Source: CADEDV01 sp048498035
GTDB taxonomy: Bacteria > Bacteroidota > Bacteroidia > Chitinophagales > Chitinophagaceae
Direction of reading: 5' to 3'
Length of the DNA stretch: 64,000 nt
Assembly (NCBI GenBank): GCA_048498035.1
Contig: JBEHYT010000001.1
Coordinates: forward strand, 290,131-354,130
Made by a program: the position numbers and the translations under genes. Every line of letters begins with the position of its first letter. Within the stretch, counting starts at the first letter, position 1. This document shows, piece by piece, positions 1 to 7,944 of this stretch. The notes below the pieces were generated by a model that searched no databases, was not told where the DNA came from, and saw only the letters and a list, made by a program, of their open reading frames with translations.

Positions 1-942
1 ACATCCGATAGATCCCTGTACGGAGCCAGCACAACTGCCCTTTTTACAATTACAATTCAAAACCCGGGAGCTTATGGTGTGACGATTGATAAGATCGTTG
101 ACCAGGTACCGACAGGATTTTCGTTCCAATCTATTGACCCGTCCAGCCAGTTGACTGCATCCAATTCTACCACTGTACCTGTTACCGGGGCTACCGGAAC
201 AATCAGTTTTGAAGGTGGGGTGGTTTCCGGTGCCAACACATCTTATTACATAGCCGCCGGTGGAAGTCTTTCCCTGAAATATACCGCCATCACTTCTTCT
301 TCCAATGCATCTAACCTGACCACCACGGTTAAAGATTATATAGGAACTACTGAAGCAGGCTCGGCTCAGAATACGGTGTCGGTATCCACTACTTTACCCG
401 TTAGGCTGGTATCGTTTAGCGGGAACTGGGTAAACAATATGGTAAAACTAAATTGGGTTTCTTCCAATGAACTGAACAGTTCCCTGTTTGTAATTCAACG
501 CGCAGACGGTAATGGAAGCTTCCGGCAAATAGGACAGGTAAACGCTTCAGGTAGTGCCTCTTCTTACTTCTTTATGGACTCGCTTCCAGCTTCCGGCGCC
601 AATTATTACCGCCTAAAAATGATTGACCGGGACTTGCATGAGACTTATAGCTCTATACTCCTGCTGGACAAGCGACAACCCGGTAGCTTTGACTTTCGCG
701 TATATCCCGATCCCTTTGTGAGTACTGTTAATCTCCAATTGACAACTGAAACAAGACAATCGGTGACGATTCGTGTTTCGGACATGCAAGGCAGGTTGCT
801 GCTGCAAAAACAACAGGTTGTGCAGCCGGGCGTATCAGTCATTTCAATGGACGAACTCGGGCCCTGTCAGAATGGATTGTATATTCTGCAGGTTCTAACC
901 GATCATGCCAATTACAGCCGCAAGCTTTTGAAGGTCCAATAG
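1..942 (+). CDS. Secreted protein with type IX secretion sorting domain (C-terminal part)
   Basis: The reading frame is open from base 1, so the gene starts upstream of the window; 313 residues are visible. The first part resembles a DUF11-like adhesin/beta-sandwich repeat (ALFTITIQNPG near the edge). A middle region of the common Bacteroidota type follows (LPVRLVSFSG ... NYYRLKMIDRD). The last ~80 residues look like a T9SS type A sorting domain: FRVYPDPF, then MQGRLLLQ, then GLYILQV near the end and a basic KLLKVQ tail. Such proteins are exported by Sec, cross the outer membrane through the T9SS and have the C-terminal domain removed. The GldKLMN machinery is encoded at 38-43 kb. The substrate or ligand cannot be told from the visible part. 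Confidence 0.85.
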   Translation, partial: TSDRSLYGASTTALFTITIQNPGAYGVTIDKIVDQVPTGFSFQSIDPSSQLTASNSTTVPVTGATGTISFEGGVVSGANTSYYIAAGGSLSLKYTAITSSSNASNLTTTVKDYIGTTEAGSAQNTVSVSTTLPVRLVSFSGNWVNNMVKLNWVSSNELNSSLFVIQRADGNGSFRQIGQVNASGSASSYFFMDSLPASGANYYRLKMIDRDLHETYSSILLLDKRQPGSFDFRVYPDPFVSTVNLQLTTETRQSVTIRVSDMQGRLLLQKQQVVQPGVSVISMDELGPCQNGLYILQVLTDHANYSRKLLKVQ

Positions 943-1168
943 AAGAGGCTGCCATCGTTGGTATGGGCGGCCCTAAACTGTCAGATTAAATGCTGTTATA
1001 ACAATCTGAACATGTGTATAGCCTTTTAATATCTTTCGAACCAAGATGCAGGGCAATTTAGCAACTCTATAGTGCAGCCTGAATCTCCAGGGTATGGACC
1101 GATGAATCCGTGGTATACGGTATTTCATTGGCCCTGAAATTCTTTAATTTAATACCCTAAAGTTTGTT

Positions 1169-3295
1169 ATGAGATATTTACTTGTTCTGCTCATGCCTGT
1201 CATTTCCCAGGTTTCATTTGCTCAAAAAATCAGCAAGGCAGCTCTTTACCCCGTTATTACAAAGATTGACGCGAAATGGCCAAAAAGCAGTTTTCCAAAT
1301 CTTTCGTTTAACGAATGTCTCAGCGGTGATTGTCAGCAGGGCACAGGCGAACGTCTTGAGTTCAGGTCCATGATAATGGAAGACAACAAATATTACCTGA
1401 ACTTTATTTTGTACAAAGGTTTGTTTCAGGATCAGGGAAAAATTTGCGTCGGCAAACGTTACGAATTCAAATTGCAGTTTACCACCGACGCAAAGAAAGA
1501 CCTGGTACCTCTTGGTGCCTATGATTTTACAAATGTTTCATTTCTCGAAAATAATTATGCAGGAGAAGGGAGATCAGTGTTGGGCAGATGGGAGGGGGAG
1601 GCCACAACGCCGGGGTTTGCAAAACGTTACCCCGAATGGACTGCTGTTAAAACAGTTTACGCGGACAATCAACTGCAATGGATGGATGTTCGGCTACCGG
1701 CCGCCCATCGCTTTAAATCTTTTAAAGGCCGCACCTATATCACCGGTGACTTCCTGTGCGGCAAAGTTGAACTTGCCAACGGCGATACTTATGAAGGGTT
1801 CTTTTTTAGAAATGATTTTTTTGGACCGGGCATACTCACTACTAAAACTGGGAAGAAAAGAGAGGGTGTATGGCAGTTCGACTCATTGTTGATTGAAACA
1901 CCCATACAATGGCAACCTTTTTTAACCGAGAGTGAATTGCCGGCAAAGGCGAACACAGACTACCAGTTTAAAACCTACCTGTTCAACCGGGAAAATTCCA
2001 ACCCACCATTTTATGGGGGTACAGTTCAAAGTAACATCGCAAATGGGTGGGCATTTTCTACCTTCTACTGGGGCCAGCAGGTAAATTTCATGCGCGGTGT
2101 GGTGTATGGGCAATGGAAGGATAATAAACTGGATGGCCCGGGAGTGATCATTGTAATGCCGGATGCAAATCAACTCCGCTATGGTGCACACAATAGCAAC
2201 TCGGCATTTAATGAACTGAACTATTATACTGGTATTTTCAAAAACGGTGAACTCGTAAACGGTTCGCGCATCTACACAACCTATAACACGCAGGCCAACA
2301 TGGGTGTGAAAGACAATGAAATGTTCAAGCTGAGCACCAACTCGATATTTCTGTATACGGGCAAATTAAGTACTGGTAATATGGTGGAGGGTTGCGGAAC
2401 GCAGCAGAAAGCATATGGCCTGGATCAACGCGGCCGCTTTACTGGCGATGAGATTGTTGAGGGAAAATTTGTAAATGGGCGCCCCACCGGATTTTATTTT
2501 GAGAATGATAAGCTCCGGACAAGAAAACTTGAGTTTCTTCGATATTCTTTGCCGTATCAATTAACTGCAGAAATAGTTAATAGCGTGGAGAATGACAATG
2601 ATTTTTGTATCGATGCCATCCGCGGGCTCAAGCCGCAATTCATGATAGCGTTGCGAAAAAAATTACAGGGCGATTTAGCCGCGATTGAAGAATCAAAAAA
2701 GCCGCCGCCTCCGTTTGATCCCTACAAAAATCTGCCTGTTGAATCAAAAAAGCCCGCCACAGCCGCCGACTTTGCAAGAGTCGATTGGGATGCGTTGGGG
2801 TTTAAAGCACCTGCGGAGGCTACTATTGAGTATATCAACTTCCTGGAACAGGTATCAAAGGACCTCAGAAAGTATCTTGACGAAAGAATAACTGTCCGTG
2901 GTGCCACCTATAAAAAATGGGAGCGGTCGAGGCAGGTAAACTTAAATGGCTCGGTGGGTAACGTATATGGTGGCCAGGAACTGAATATTGCCGGTACTAA
3001 TGTCCCGATTCTTATCTTGCATTATTGTGAACGAGCCGGTTCCGATGCAAAGGCAAAAGTGGTGGTGAAGTATGAAGGAAAGAACCTTGATGATAATAAG
3101 GTGCTTTCGGGAGGGTCTTGCAATATGATCACCCAATGCGATAATAAGATCTGCAAAACGCAGTGTACGGGCGCCTTCGAGTTTGAGAAATATACCAATC
3201 ACTTCTATACACTATGGCTGGAAAGGACGGGTAACTGGAGCCAGTCGAGGATGTTTTGGGTCGTGCTTAAGGATCAAACGAGCCTGATCAGATAA
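1169..3295 (+). CDS. Secreted MORN-repeat-like protein of unknown function
   Basis: 708 residues starting with a clear signal peptide (about residues 1-19, ending SQVSFAQ), so probably periplasmic or surface exposed. Several degenerate MORN-like repeats are visible: GDTYEGFFFRNDFFGPG near residue 205, YGQWKDNKLDGPG near 312, YYTGIFKNGELVNG near 350, and EGKFVNGRPTGFYF near 435. MORN repeats form extended beta-hairpin rods, usually with a binding role. The C-terminal third has a proline-rich linker (KKPPPPFDPYK) and then a domain with several cysteines (GGSCNMITQC, KICKTQC) that may form disulfides after export. No enzyme motif is recognised. It is a single gene; its left neighbour is a T9SS substrate, but it shows no T9SS sorting domain. 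Confidence 0.75.
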   Translation: MRYLLVLLMPVISQVSFAQKISKAALYPVITKIDAKWPKSSFPNLSFNECLSGDCQQGTGERLEFRSMIMEDNKYYLNFILYKGLFQDQGKICVGKRYEFKLQFTTDAKKDLVPLGAYDFTNVSFLENNYAGEGRSVLGRWEGEATTPGFAKRYPEWTAVKTVYADNQLQWMDVRLPAAHRFKSFKGRTYITGDFLCGKVELANGDTYEGFFFRNDFFGPGILTTKTGKKREGVWQFDSLLIETPIQWQPFLTESELPAKANTDYQFKTYLFNRENSNPPFYGGTVQSNIANGWAFSTFYWGQQVNFMRGVVYGQWKDNKLDGPGVIIVMPDANQLRYGAHNSNSAFNELNYYTGIFKNGELVNGSRIYTTYNTQANMGVKDNEMFKLSTNSIFLYTGKLSTGNMVEGCGTQQKAYGLDQRGRFTGDEIVEGKFVNGRPTGFYFENDKLRTRKLEFLRYSLPYQLTAEIVNSVENDNDFCIDAIRGLKPQFMIALRKKLQGDLAAIEESKKPPPPFDPYKNLPVESKKPATAADFARVDWDALGFKAPAEATIEYINFLEQVSKDLRKYLDERITVRGATYKKWERSRQVNLNGSVGNVYGGQELNIAGTNVPILILHYCERAGSDAKAKVVVKYEGKNLDDNKVLSGGSCNMITQCDNKICKTQCTGAFEFEKYTNHFYTLWLERTGNWSQSRMFWVVLKDQTSLIR

Positions 3296-3376
3296 TTTTA
3301 AAGCCATTCTATAATGCTGCATTCGCATCACTTTATTTCGACACAGCTTTCACCGCAGATTTCGGGGAGTGTGGAT

Positions 3377-3482
3377 CCGGGCGTACCGTTCGGTACGGGC
3401 GGGCATTGTACTAGGAGGAAAATGCATGCGTTGCGACTTTAAACAAAGACTGTCCAAGAGGGTTCAATCAGCGCATAAAGGG
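3377..3482. repeat. tRNA-Arg-derived repeat, copy A (left island edge)
   Basis: A GC-rich palindrome (3377-3404, core CGTACCGTTCGGTACG) is fused to ATTGTACTAGGAGG, which matches the 5' part of the tRNA-Arg at 11711-11785 read on the opposite strand. A spacer follows (AAAATGCATGCGTTGC..., then AGAGGGTTCAATCAGCG). The same order of palindrome, tRNA fragment and spacer occurs at 11586-11710. Bases 3382-3413 and 11595-11626 are identical over 32 nt. Together they flank the defence-gene island. Confidence 0.8.
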
Positions 3483-3497
3483 CAGATAATTTTATTT

Positions 3498-3914
3498 CTA
3501 AAAAACGAAACCCGCTATAAGAGCGGGTCCGAGTAATGTTATGCAAAACAATAGCATATTTGTAATACTTCTGTCAGGGGGTTTCTTCAACATGGCCGCT
3601 ATTGCATAGCGTACAAAGTCATTTAAGGACATGTTTTTCGCTGTCGCATATCTAGCCGCTTCTTTATGCATTTCTGCGGGGATTCGTACATTGAAACTAC
3701 CCTTGTAAGTTTTATCGGGCTCCTTTCCTAACTCTTTACAGGAGATCAGGTAATCATCAACAGCTTCGTGAAAAGCATTAATTAGTTCAGCAACTGACTC
3801 GCCTTCAAAACTGATAAGGTCATTTATGCCGATTATTTTCCCATGGAACACCTTATCTTCCGCACTGAACTGGACAGTCGCATAATAGGTCTTATATTCC
3901 AAAATTTCACTCAT
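3498..3914 (-). CDS. hicB: HicB-family antitoxin
   Basis: 138 residues. The N-terminal half is the degraded RNase-H-like HicB fold (YYATVQFSAEDKVFHGKI, then the ESVAELINAFHEAVDDYL helix). Residues ~74-109 are a ribbon-helix-helix DNA-binding domain (FNVRIPAEMHKEAARYA, SLNDFVRYAI). HicB neutralises HicA and usually represses its own operon. The ATG directly abuts the hicA stop (TAAATG), indicating translational coupling. The C-terminal tail after KKPPDRSI is hydrophobic, unlike HicB, and is partly encoded by a terminator hairpin. The original stop was probably lost, or the frame now runs on into the terminator. Confidence 0.88.
   Translation of the reverse strand: MSEILEYKTYYATVQFSAEDKVFHGKIIGINDLISFEGESVAELINAFHEAVDDYLISCKELGKEPDKTYKGSFNVRIPAEMHKEAARYATAKNMSLNDFVRYAIAAMLKKPPDRSITNMLLFCITLLGPALIAGFVF
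3500..3528 (-). terminator. Intrinsic terminator inside the end of hicB
   Basis: On the minus strand a 7-bp stem ACCCGCT/AGCGGGT (3510-3516 with 3522-3528) and a 5-nt loop are followed by TTCGTTTTTT. It lies at the very 3' end of the hicB reading frame, so the last codons are also terminator sequence. Confidence 0.7.
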
Positions 3915-4169
3915 TTACAATTTTCCTTTTTCATTTAAAGCATCATACACATCTTTCAGTGCATATTTCTTTACAATATTTCCGGGATGCGGCTTATGCA
4001 GATTAATCATATGTCCTGCATGATTGACAAATTTCCTTCTCGAACCGCCTGTTTTCCCTTTTTTCATTTCTGTATAACCAAAATAATTCAACATCTTTTC
4101 TAATTCCTCCCAGGTAAAATCGCTGGGCACAGTTAAGAATCTCGCGATTAGTTTTTCAATTTTTGCCAT
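3915..4169 (-). CDS. hicA: HicA-family mRNA interferase toxin
   Basis: 84 residues, the usual size for HicA, a small dsRBD-fold ribonuclease that cleaves mRNA when its antitoxin is lost. Visible motifs: EELEKMLNYFGYTE (helix 1), GGSRRKF around residues 41-47, and INLHKPHPGN around 55-64 followed by KKYALKDVYDAL. In many HicA proteins the GS is followed by a catalytic His; here it is Arg, as I recall for the subgroup carrying the HKPHPGN motif. It is the first gene of a two-gene minus-strand operon with hicB and lies just inside the left island boundary. Confidence 0.88.
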   Translation of the reverse strand: MAKIEKLIARFLTVPSDFTWEELEKMLNYFGYTEMKKGKTGGSRRKFVNHAGHMINLHKPHPGNIVKKYALKDVYDALNEKGKL

Positions 4170-4403
4170 TTACTGCGTTTGAAACTGTCACCGATGGTTT
4201 GCATAATGATTACGATTTGTTTTATAAAGTGAGTTTCTTTCCGATTGAATTCAAAATATCTGCAACTAAATTTCAGTTGCAAGTTACGAGCTTCTTTTTA
4301 TCCTGCCAAATGAGTCAATATAAAAACTTAAGTAATTGATTATCAGGGTAAGGGCATAAGACGGGGGCGATCCATAAAAAGTGGAGGGTTTTAAGTGATG
4401 GCT

Positions 4404-4515
4404 GTTGTACCTGAAGGAAAATGCATGCGTTGCCACTTTAGCGAAAAACCCGCCAAAGAGGGTTGAATTCACGAATTAAAAATTAGCGAATTAACGGGTA
4501 GCCTCTGTCGGAATT
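4404..4515. repeat. tRNA-Arg-derived repeat, copy B (degenerate)
   Basis: GTTGTACCTGAAGG (a degraded version of the tRNA 5' end as read on the plus strand) is followed by the spacer AAAATGCATGCGTTGCCAC..., AAAGAGGGTT and ACGAATTAAAAATTAGCGAA, then GGGTAGCCTCTGTCGGAAT, which resembles the tRNA 3' end (TGGTAGCCTCGACAGGAAT). It keeps the full spacer, including parts missing from copy A, but has no palindrome. Confidence 0.7.
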
Positions 4516-4899
4516 ATATTGAATTTGACAATCAGAGTTTTATATAGAAAGGGTAAACCTTTTGGGGTGGTTTTTTTGTTGTGAATTGCCTATTAACTCG
4601 ATGATGTACAGACAAAAGTTTGATCAATTTAGATAAGTAGATCTTTCTAAAACCTTATGCTTATACACTGCTTGTACAGTTATTTGTGTACAAGCACTAT
4701 TTAGTAACTGTTATCCTTTCTCGGTAGCTATATATTATTGATTATGGGTAGTAGGTATATTGGACAATGATAGGCTAGCTAACCTTTTTTCGATTAACAG
4801 CACTATGTCCTTCTGATAATTTTTACCAGGATTACTAAGGCCGACCTTTTTTTAACCGCTTTACGTTTTTTAGTTTAGATACAATATAACAGAATAAGA

Positions 4900-4927
4900 A
4901 ACCGGTATCAATCCATGCCGGTTTTAC
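4900..4927 (-). terminator. Hairpin terminator after the Pycsar operon
   Basis: A 9-bp stem (AACCGGTAT at 4900-4908 with ATGCCGGTT at 4915-4923, one G-T wobble) and a 6-nt loop. Read on the minus strand it is followed by a T-rich tail (TTCTTATT). It lies about 100 bp downstream of the last gene of the minus-strand operon at 5026-7163. Confidence 0.55.
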
Positions 4928-5025
4928 ATATGACCAAAGAAGATGATAATCATTGATGGGTATATATGATGAAATTTGACGCGTTTAATTTGATCCGATA
5001 ATATTGGCAATCATCAACGTCACAG

Positions 5026-5664
5026 CTAACGTTTTTCAAACTGAAGTAAATCTGAAACTAATACACTTTTATCAATGGATTTCAAAAATTCAAAGGCATG
5101 CCAGTGACACTTCTTGAACTTCGTACCGCTACCACAAGGACAGAGATCATTGCGACCGTCATTCATTTTTGAAAGAATGGTCTTGATGATTTTTACAGCA
5201 CCTGTTTCAGTCAGCTTAAGATCCTCGGAATAGAACTGCCTGATACCTGCAAAACGATGTTCGTATTCTCGTCCGGCATATTTGTTTTCTTTAAGTTTAT
5301 AAAGCTGGTTTGCAAAGTAAGGGTAAGCCCATTTAATTAAAAAAGTCTGGATGTTTAGCCCACGCTTTGAATGTGCCAGTAATTTGTGATCAATATCAAC
5401 GCAACAAAGACCATTTTTGTCAATATGATAATCGTCATCACGTGGAATGATGGTGCTGACCTCGTAAAGAGAAGGAACACAATAAGGATAAAAGTGGGGT
5501 AAACGGATTTTGATTTTAAATGTACCCCAATAATTTCCATCCTTATCGGAAATGTCCAACTCCCCGCTCACGCACAGGAGCTTCTTCCCACAACGATAGG
5601 TCAATTTCGGGAAAAACTCTTGCGCGGCCTGCATGTCCCTTTCAAAAATGGAGTGTTCTGTCAT
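5026..5664 (-). CDS. E2/UBC-like domain protein with C-terminal SEC-C zinc motif, Pycsar-associated
   Basis: 212 residues in two parts. Residues ~1-140 read like a ubiquitin-conjugating (E2) fold: a strand GTFKIKIRLPHFYPYCVPSL (like the E2 F-P-x-x-Y-P-x-x-P-P segment), then YHIDKNGLCCVDID at 79-92, matching the E2 HPN...G.ICLDIL active-site block with Cys87 or Cys88 as candidate thiol, then a helix (IQTFLIKWAYPYFANQL). Residues 171-189 are a SEC-C zinc motif (RNDLCPCGSG, Cys175, Cys177, Cys186 and His187 or His189), as in the SecA tail. The ATG abuts the stop of the cyclase gene (TAAATG), so the two are translationally coupled. Bacterial E2-like proteins accompany some CBASS systems and conjugate the cyclase to targets. 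A similar role here is inference. No E1 or ubiquitin-like gene is adjacent. Confidence 0.6.
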   Translation of the reverse strand: MTEHSIFERDMQAAQEFFPKLTYRCGKKLLCVSGELDISDKDGNYWGTFKIKIRLPHFYPYCVPSLYEVSTIIPRDDDYHIDKNGLCCVDIDHKLLAHSKRGLNIQTFLIKWAYPYFANQLYKLKENKYAGREYEHRFAGIRQFYSEDLKLTETGAVKIIKTILSKMNDGRNDLCPCGSGTKFKKCHWHAFEFLKSIDKSVLVSDLLQFEKR

Positions 5665-6669
5665 TTAGGAATTGAAATAGGGTTTATTGGGTGATGCCAG
5701 TTCCGATAGCCCGGAAGTGGATACTGAAGCAGCCGGATTTCTTTTCAGGTGTATCTCGCCGGATAAATCGGTTACAATGAAGGACTGTTTTTTCAGGAAA
5801 GGCAGCCATAGAAAATCATACTGAGTATAATAGAACTGTTGATCGGGAATAGTGTAGATGTAGCGATCATTTTCATTTCCCGTCCGTTTGGAAACAGTAC
5901 TAAAAAAATCATTGAATTTTCTTGCCTCGTTAACGATATGATTGCCTACCACGATGCCATTGCTTTGCGCCGACCCTTGCATCTTACTTGCTAGGCTGGT
6001 ATGGAGGCTGCAAGTTGTTACTTCACTGATTTCGCCCAGCCCCGCGAGTGACCACACCACATCTTCGTCGTATCCTAAGTCGATTCCGATACGCGTGAAA
6101 ATGGCCTCGATACCTTGCTCGTCAAACAACTTTCTTAAATCAGTTTTTACGAAATATGTAAAGATGGCGGCAAACACCAGTGCACGATCCGTAGCAATAT
6201 CGATCGGCATATTTTTTCCGCCGAAGTAGATGAACAGTCCATCACCTTGCAAACGGTGCACATAGCCGCCAAGTACCAGGCAGGTATGAATGGCGGCACG
6301 TTGGATGGTGTTTGTTATGACAAGGACAGTTTCCGGTGGGTATTTCCGAAAAAGGTTGGTAGATCCCTTTACATCGACAAACATCGAGATAATGTAGTGA
6401 TTTTCCGTTGTGCTGGAGGTCTTTAAGTAAGCGAAATCAGGATGTAATCCAAGCCTTTGATCGAAGTTTGCAACCAGTCCAAGCTCTTTTGCAAATTCTT
6501 TCAGACCTGGCTGAAGTTGGTTTCTGGGAATACGTCTGTTTAGCTCTTCGTAGTTGAATCTTTTTTGTATTGTTTTGCGCTCCTGCAACCCTCCAGTAAA
6601 ATTCAGGGTAGAGGAGCCGGTCTTCATTGCATCGGCAATGGTCAACAAGTAGTCTTCATAAATTTTCAT
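5665..6669 (-). CDS. PycC-like class III nucleotide cyclase (Pycsar anti-phage system)
   Basis: 334 residues with a single class III adenylate/guanylate cyclase catalytic domain (about 88-265). The two metal-binding aspartates are visible: Asp99 in MFVDVKGST and Asp143 in LQGDGLFIYFGG; RIGIDLGYDED follows at 193-203. Class III cyclases encoded beside a DUF5706-type membrane protein are the hallmark of Pycsar, in which phage infection triggers cyclic CMP or UMP synthesis that activates a toxic effector. Here the upstream gene (6 bp away) is such an effector. Which nucleotide is made cannot be read from sequence by eye. It is soluble, with no signal peptide or membrane segment. The N-terminal ~85 residues and a ~60-residue C-terminal extension are not assigned. 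Confidence 0.82.
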   Translation of the reverse strand: MKIYEDYLLTIADAMKTGSSTLNFTGGLQERKTIQKRFNYEELNRRIPRNQLQPGLKEFAKELGLVANFDQRLGLHPDFAYLKTSSTTENHYIISMFVDVKGSTNLFRKYPPETVLVITNTIQRAAIHTCLVLGGYVHRLQGDGLFIYFGGKNMPIDIATDRALVFAAIFTYFVKTDLRKLFDEQGIEAIFTRIGIDLGYDEDVVWSLAGLGEISEVTTCSLHTSLASKMQGSAQSNGIVVGNHIVNEARKFNDFFSTVSKRTGNENDRYIYTIPDQQFYYTQYDFLWLPFLKKQSFIVTDLSGEIHLKRNPAASVSTSGLSELASPNKPYFNS

Positions 6670-6674
6670 TTGTT

Positions 6675-7163
6675 CTATTTTATGTGGTTAATAATATAAA
6701 TGACAAGAGGTATAAAGAAAACAACCTGGACTATCAGCAGGATCCCTGCAGTTCGGAGGCGTTTAAACTTTGATTGGAGACCGGTGGCAAGTGAATGCAC
6801 CTGTAGGCGTAAGTCAGTTAATTCTTCATCGGTCGCTCTTTCGGCAGATTTGATGGAAAAATCGCCTACCGACATATTAGCGATTGACCCGAAATACAAA
6901 AGTGATGTCTTGTTTCTACTTAGAAAAGGCAAGGATGTCCAGGTTAGGATCAAAAGATTGACAACGCCCAAGGTTATTAGAGCTCCCATCAAAAAGTGCA
7001 GGTAGGAATTACAGGCCACCTTATCCGTTAGGGTTGGATAGCCGGCTACAAGCCCGCCGACAATGAAAATGCCCAAAGAAAGCAGGACATTGGATTTGTT
7101 GTTGACACTATCGTAATAGTGATCATATCTGCTGATACAGAGGAGTAAACGTTCTTTTTCCAT
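6675..7163 (-). CDS. PycTM-like membrane effector (DUF5706, Pycsar)
   Basis: 162 residues with the layout of Pycsar transmembrane effectors: a short N-terminal helix (ERLLLCISRYDHYYDSVNNK), two membrane segments at about 24-43 (VLLSLGIFIVGGLVAGY) and 55-76 (HFLMGALITLGVVNLLILTW), a cytosolic region, and a third membrane segment near the C-terminus (about 140-158, ILLIVQVVFFIPLVIYII). Known PycTM proteins bind the cyclic pyrimidine nucleotide and damage the inner membrane, aborting infection. It is the first gene of the minus-strand operon and is divergent from the sigma-like gene at 7291, with which it shares an inverted-repeat-rich 127-bp gap. Confidence 0.75.
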   Translation of the reverse strand: MEKERLLLCISRYDHYYDSVNNKSNVLLSLGIFIVGGLVAGYPTLTDKVACNSYLHFLMGALITLGVVNLLILTWTSLPFLSRNKTSLLYFGSIANMSVGDFSIKSAERATDEELTDLRLQVHSLATGLQSKFKRLRTAGILLIVQVVFFIPLVIYIINHIK

Positions 7164-7219
7164 GATTTAATTGTATTTGCTGATATTGTGAAAAATCGCT
7201 TGATTTTGTTATTTTGCCA

Positions 7220-7278
7220 CGTTAGCACCATTTTCCACCTATATACCAAAATCAGTTACCTAACGCTTTTTGGTATAT
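7220..7278. promoter_or_regulatory. Nested inverted repeats in the divergent Pycsar/sigma-like intergenic region
   Basis: ATATACCAAAA (7241-7251) and TTTTGGTATAT (7268-7278) form a perfect 11-bp inverted repeat with a 16-bp spacer. CGTTAG (7220-7225) and CTAACG (7260-7265) form a second, offset pair. The position between two divergent operons suggests an operator for a dimeric regulator or overlapping promoters. There is no T-run, so a terminator is less likely. Confidence 0.5.
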
Positions 7279-7290
7279 TAATGATTTGAC

Positions 7291-7944
7291 TTGGATTGGC
7301 AGGAATTACAGGCAGAGTCAACCACTGACTTGCTAGAATTTGTTAAACTAAGGGGCGACCAGGAAGAAATCGACTGGTCTAAGGCTGCTTTTGTCAATCT
7401 TACTTTCAGGTTTAGGGTAGATCTGCTCGAAAAGTGCACACGAATGTGTTATAAGATTGGTTTGACAGAAACCGATGCGGAGGAATTGGCAAACCGGGTC
7501 TTTGAAAAATTCTATAAGTACCCCAATGGCTTTGATCTTGCGACTTCTCGCTCTAAGAAACCCGAAACCGCATTTAAGCTGTATTTATATGGTATTGCTC
7601 GCAGGGAGTTGTGTGATATGGCACATCCAGATGAAAATCCATACGATGGTACCGAGGATGTCATCACTTCTTTAATTCAACCAGATAAGGATTACCCTCC
7701 CGAACAACTGGCTGTCCTGAAAGCCCGTGAAACAGAGATCGACAAAGCTTTTTCGCATCTCACTCCAAAACACAAAATTATTTACTTGACATATATGTAT
7801 CATGAAAAGGAGGGGAGGTATCTTCCAAAAAGACTGAGGGAGAAATTAGATGTTGCTTTAGGTGGAATCGCAAAAGGTACAATTCGAGCCTACAAACATG
7901 AAGCAATCGCAGCAATAAATAAAATGAAGGATGCAAAAAAATAA
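7291..7944 (+). CDS. Sigma-70/ECF-like regulatory protein
   Basis: 217 residues. A TTG start is chosen because an in-frame TGA lies at 7282-7284 and the next in-frame ATG is far inside. Sigma region 2-like sequence is seen around ETDAEELANRVFEKFYKY, and region 4-like helix-turn-helix sequence near the end (AFSHLTPKHKIIYLTY ... IAKGTIRAYKHEAIAAI, compare the usual gTVksr.hrA pattern). It would direct RNA polymerase to a small set of promoters, or act as a DNA-binding regulator. It overlaps the next gene by 14 bp and is co-transcribed with a 114-aa protein and an ImmA/IrrE peptidase. The family match is moderate and the cognate promoters are unknown. Confidence 0.6.
   Translation: MDWQELQAESTTDLLEFVKLRGDQEEIDWSKAAFVNLTFRFRVDLLEKCTRMCYKIGLTETDAEELANRVFEKFYKYPNGFDLATSRSKKPETAFKLYLYGIARRELCDMAHPDENPYDGTEDVITSLIQPDKDYPPEQLAVLKARETEIDKAFSHLTPKHKIIYLTYMYHEKEGRYLPKRLREKLDVALGGIAKGTIRAYKHEAIAAINKMKDAKK

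Larger units (their letters stand above)
4170..5025. other. 856-bp AT-rich intergenic region without a gene
   Basis: No convincing coding region. The only sizeable frame (4284-4472, minus) runs through the repeat copy at 4404-4515 and is not protein-like. The stretch holds the presumed hicA promoter region (4170-4260), the degenerate tRNA-derived repeat, about 380 bp of AT-rich sequence with no recognised element, and the terminator of the Pycsar operon near 4900. Confidence 0.6.

Noticed and set aside
4284..4472. 62-residue frame on the minus strand
   Set aside because: It runs through the tRNA-derived repeat and has no protein-like features.
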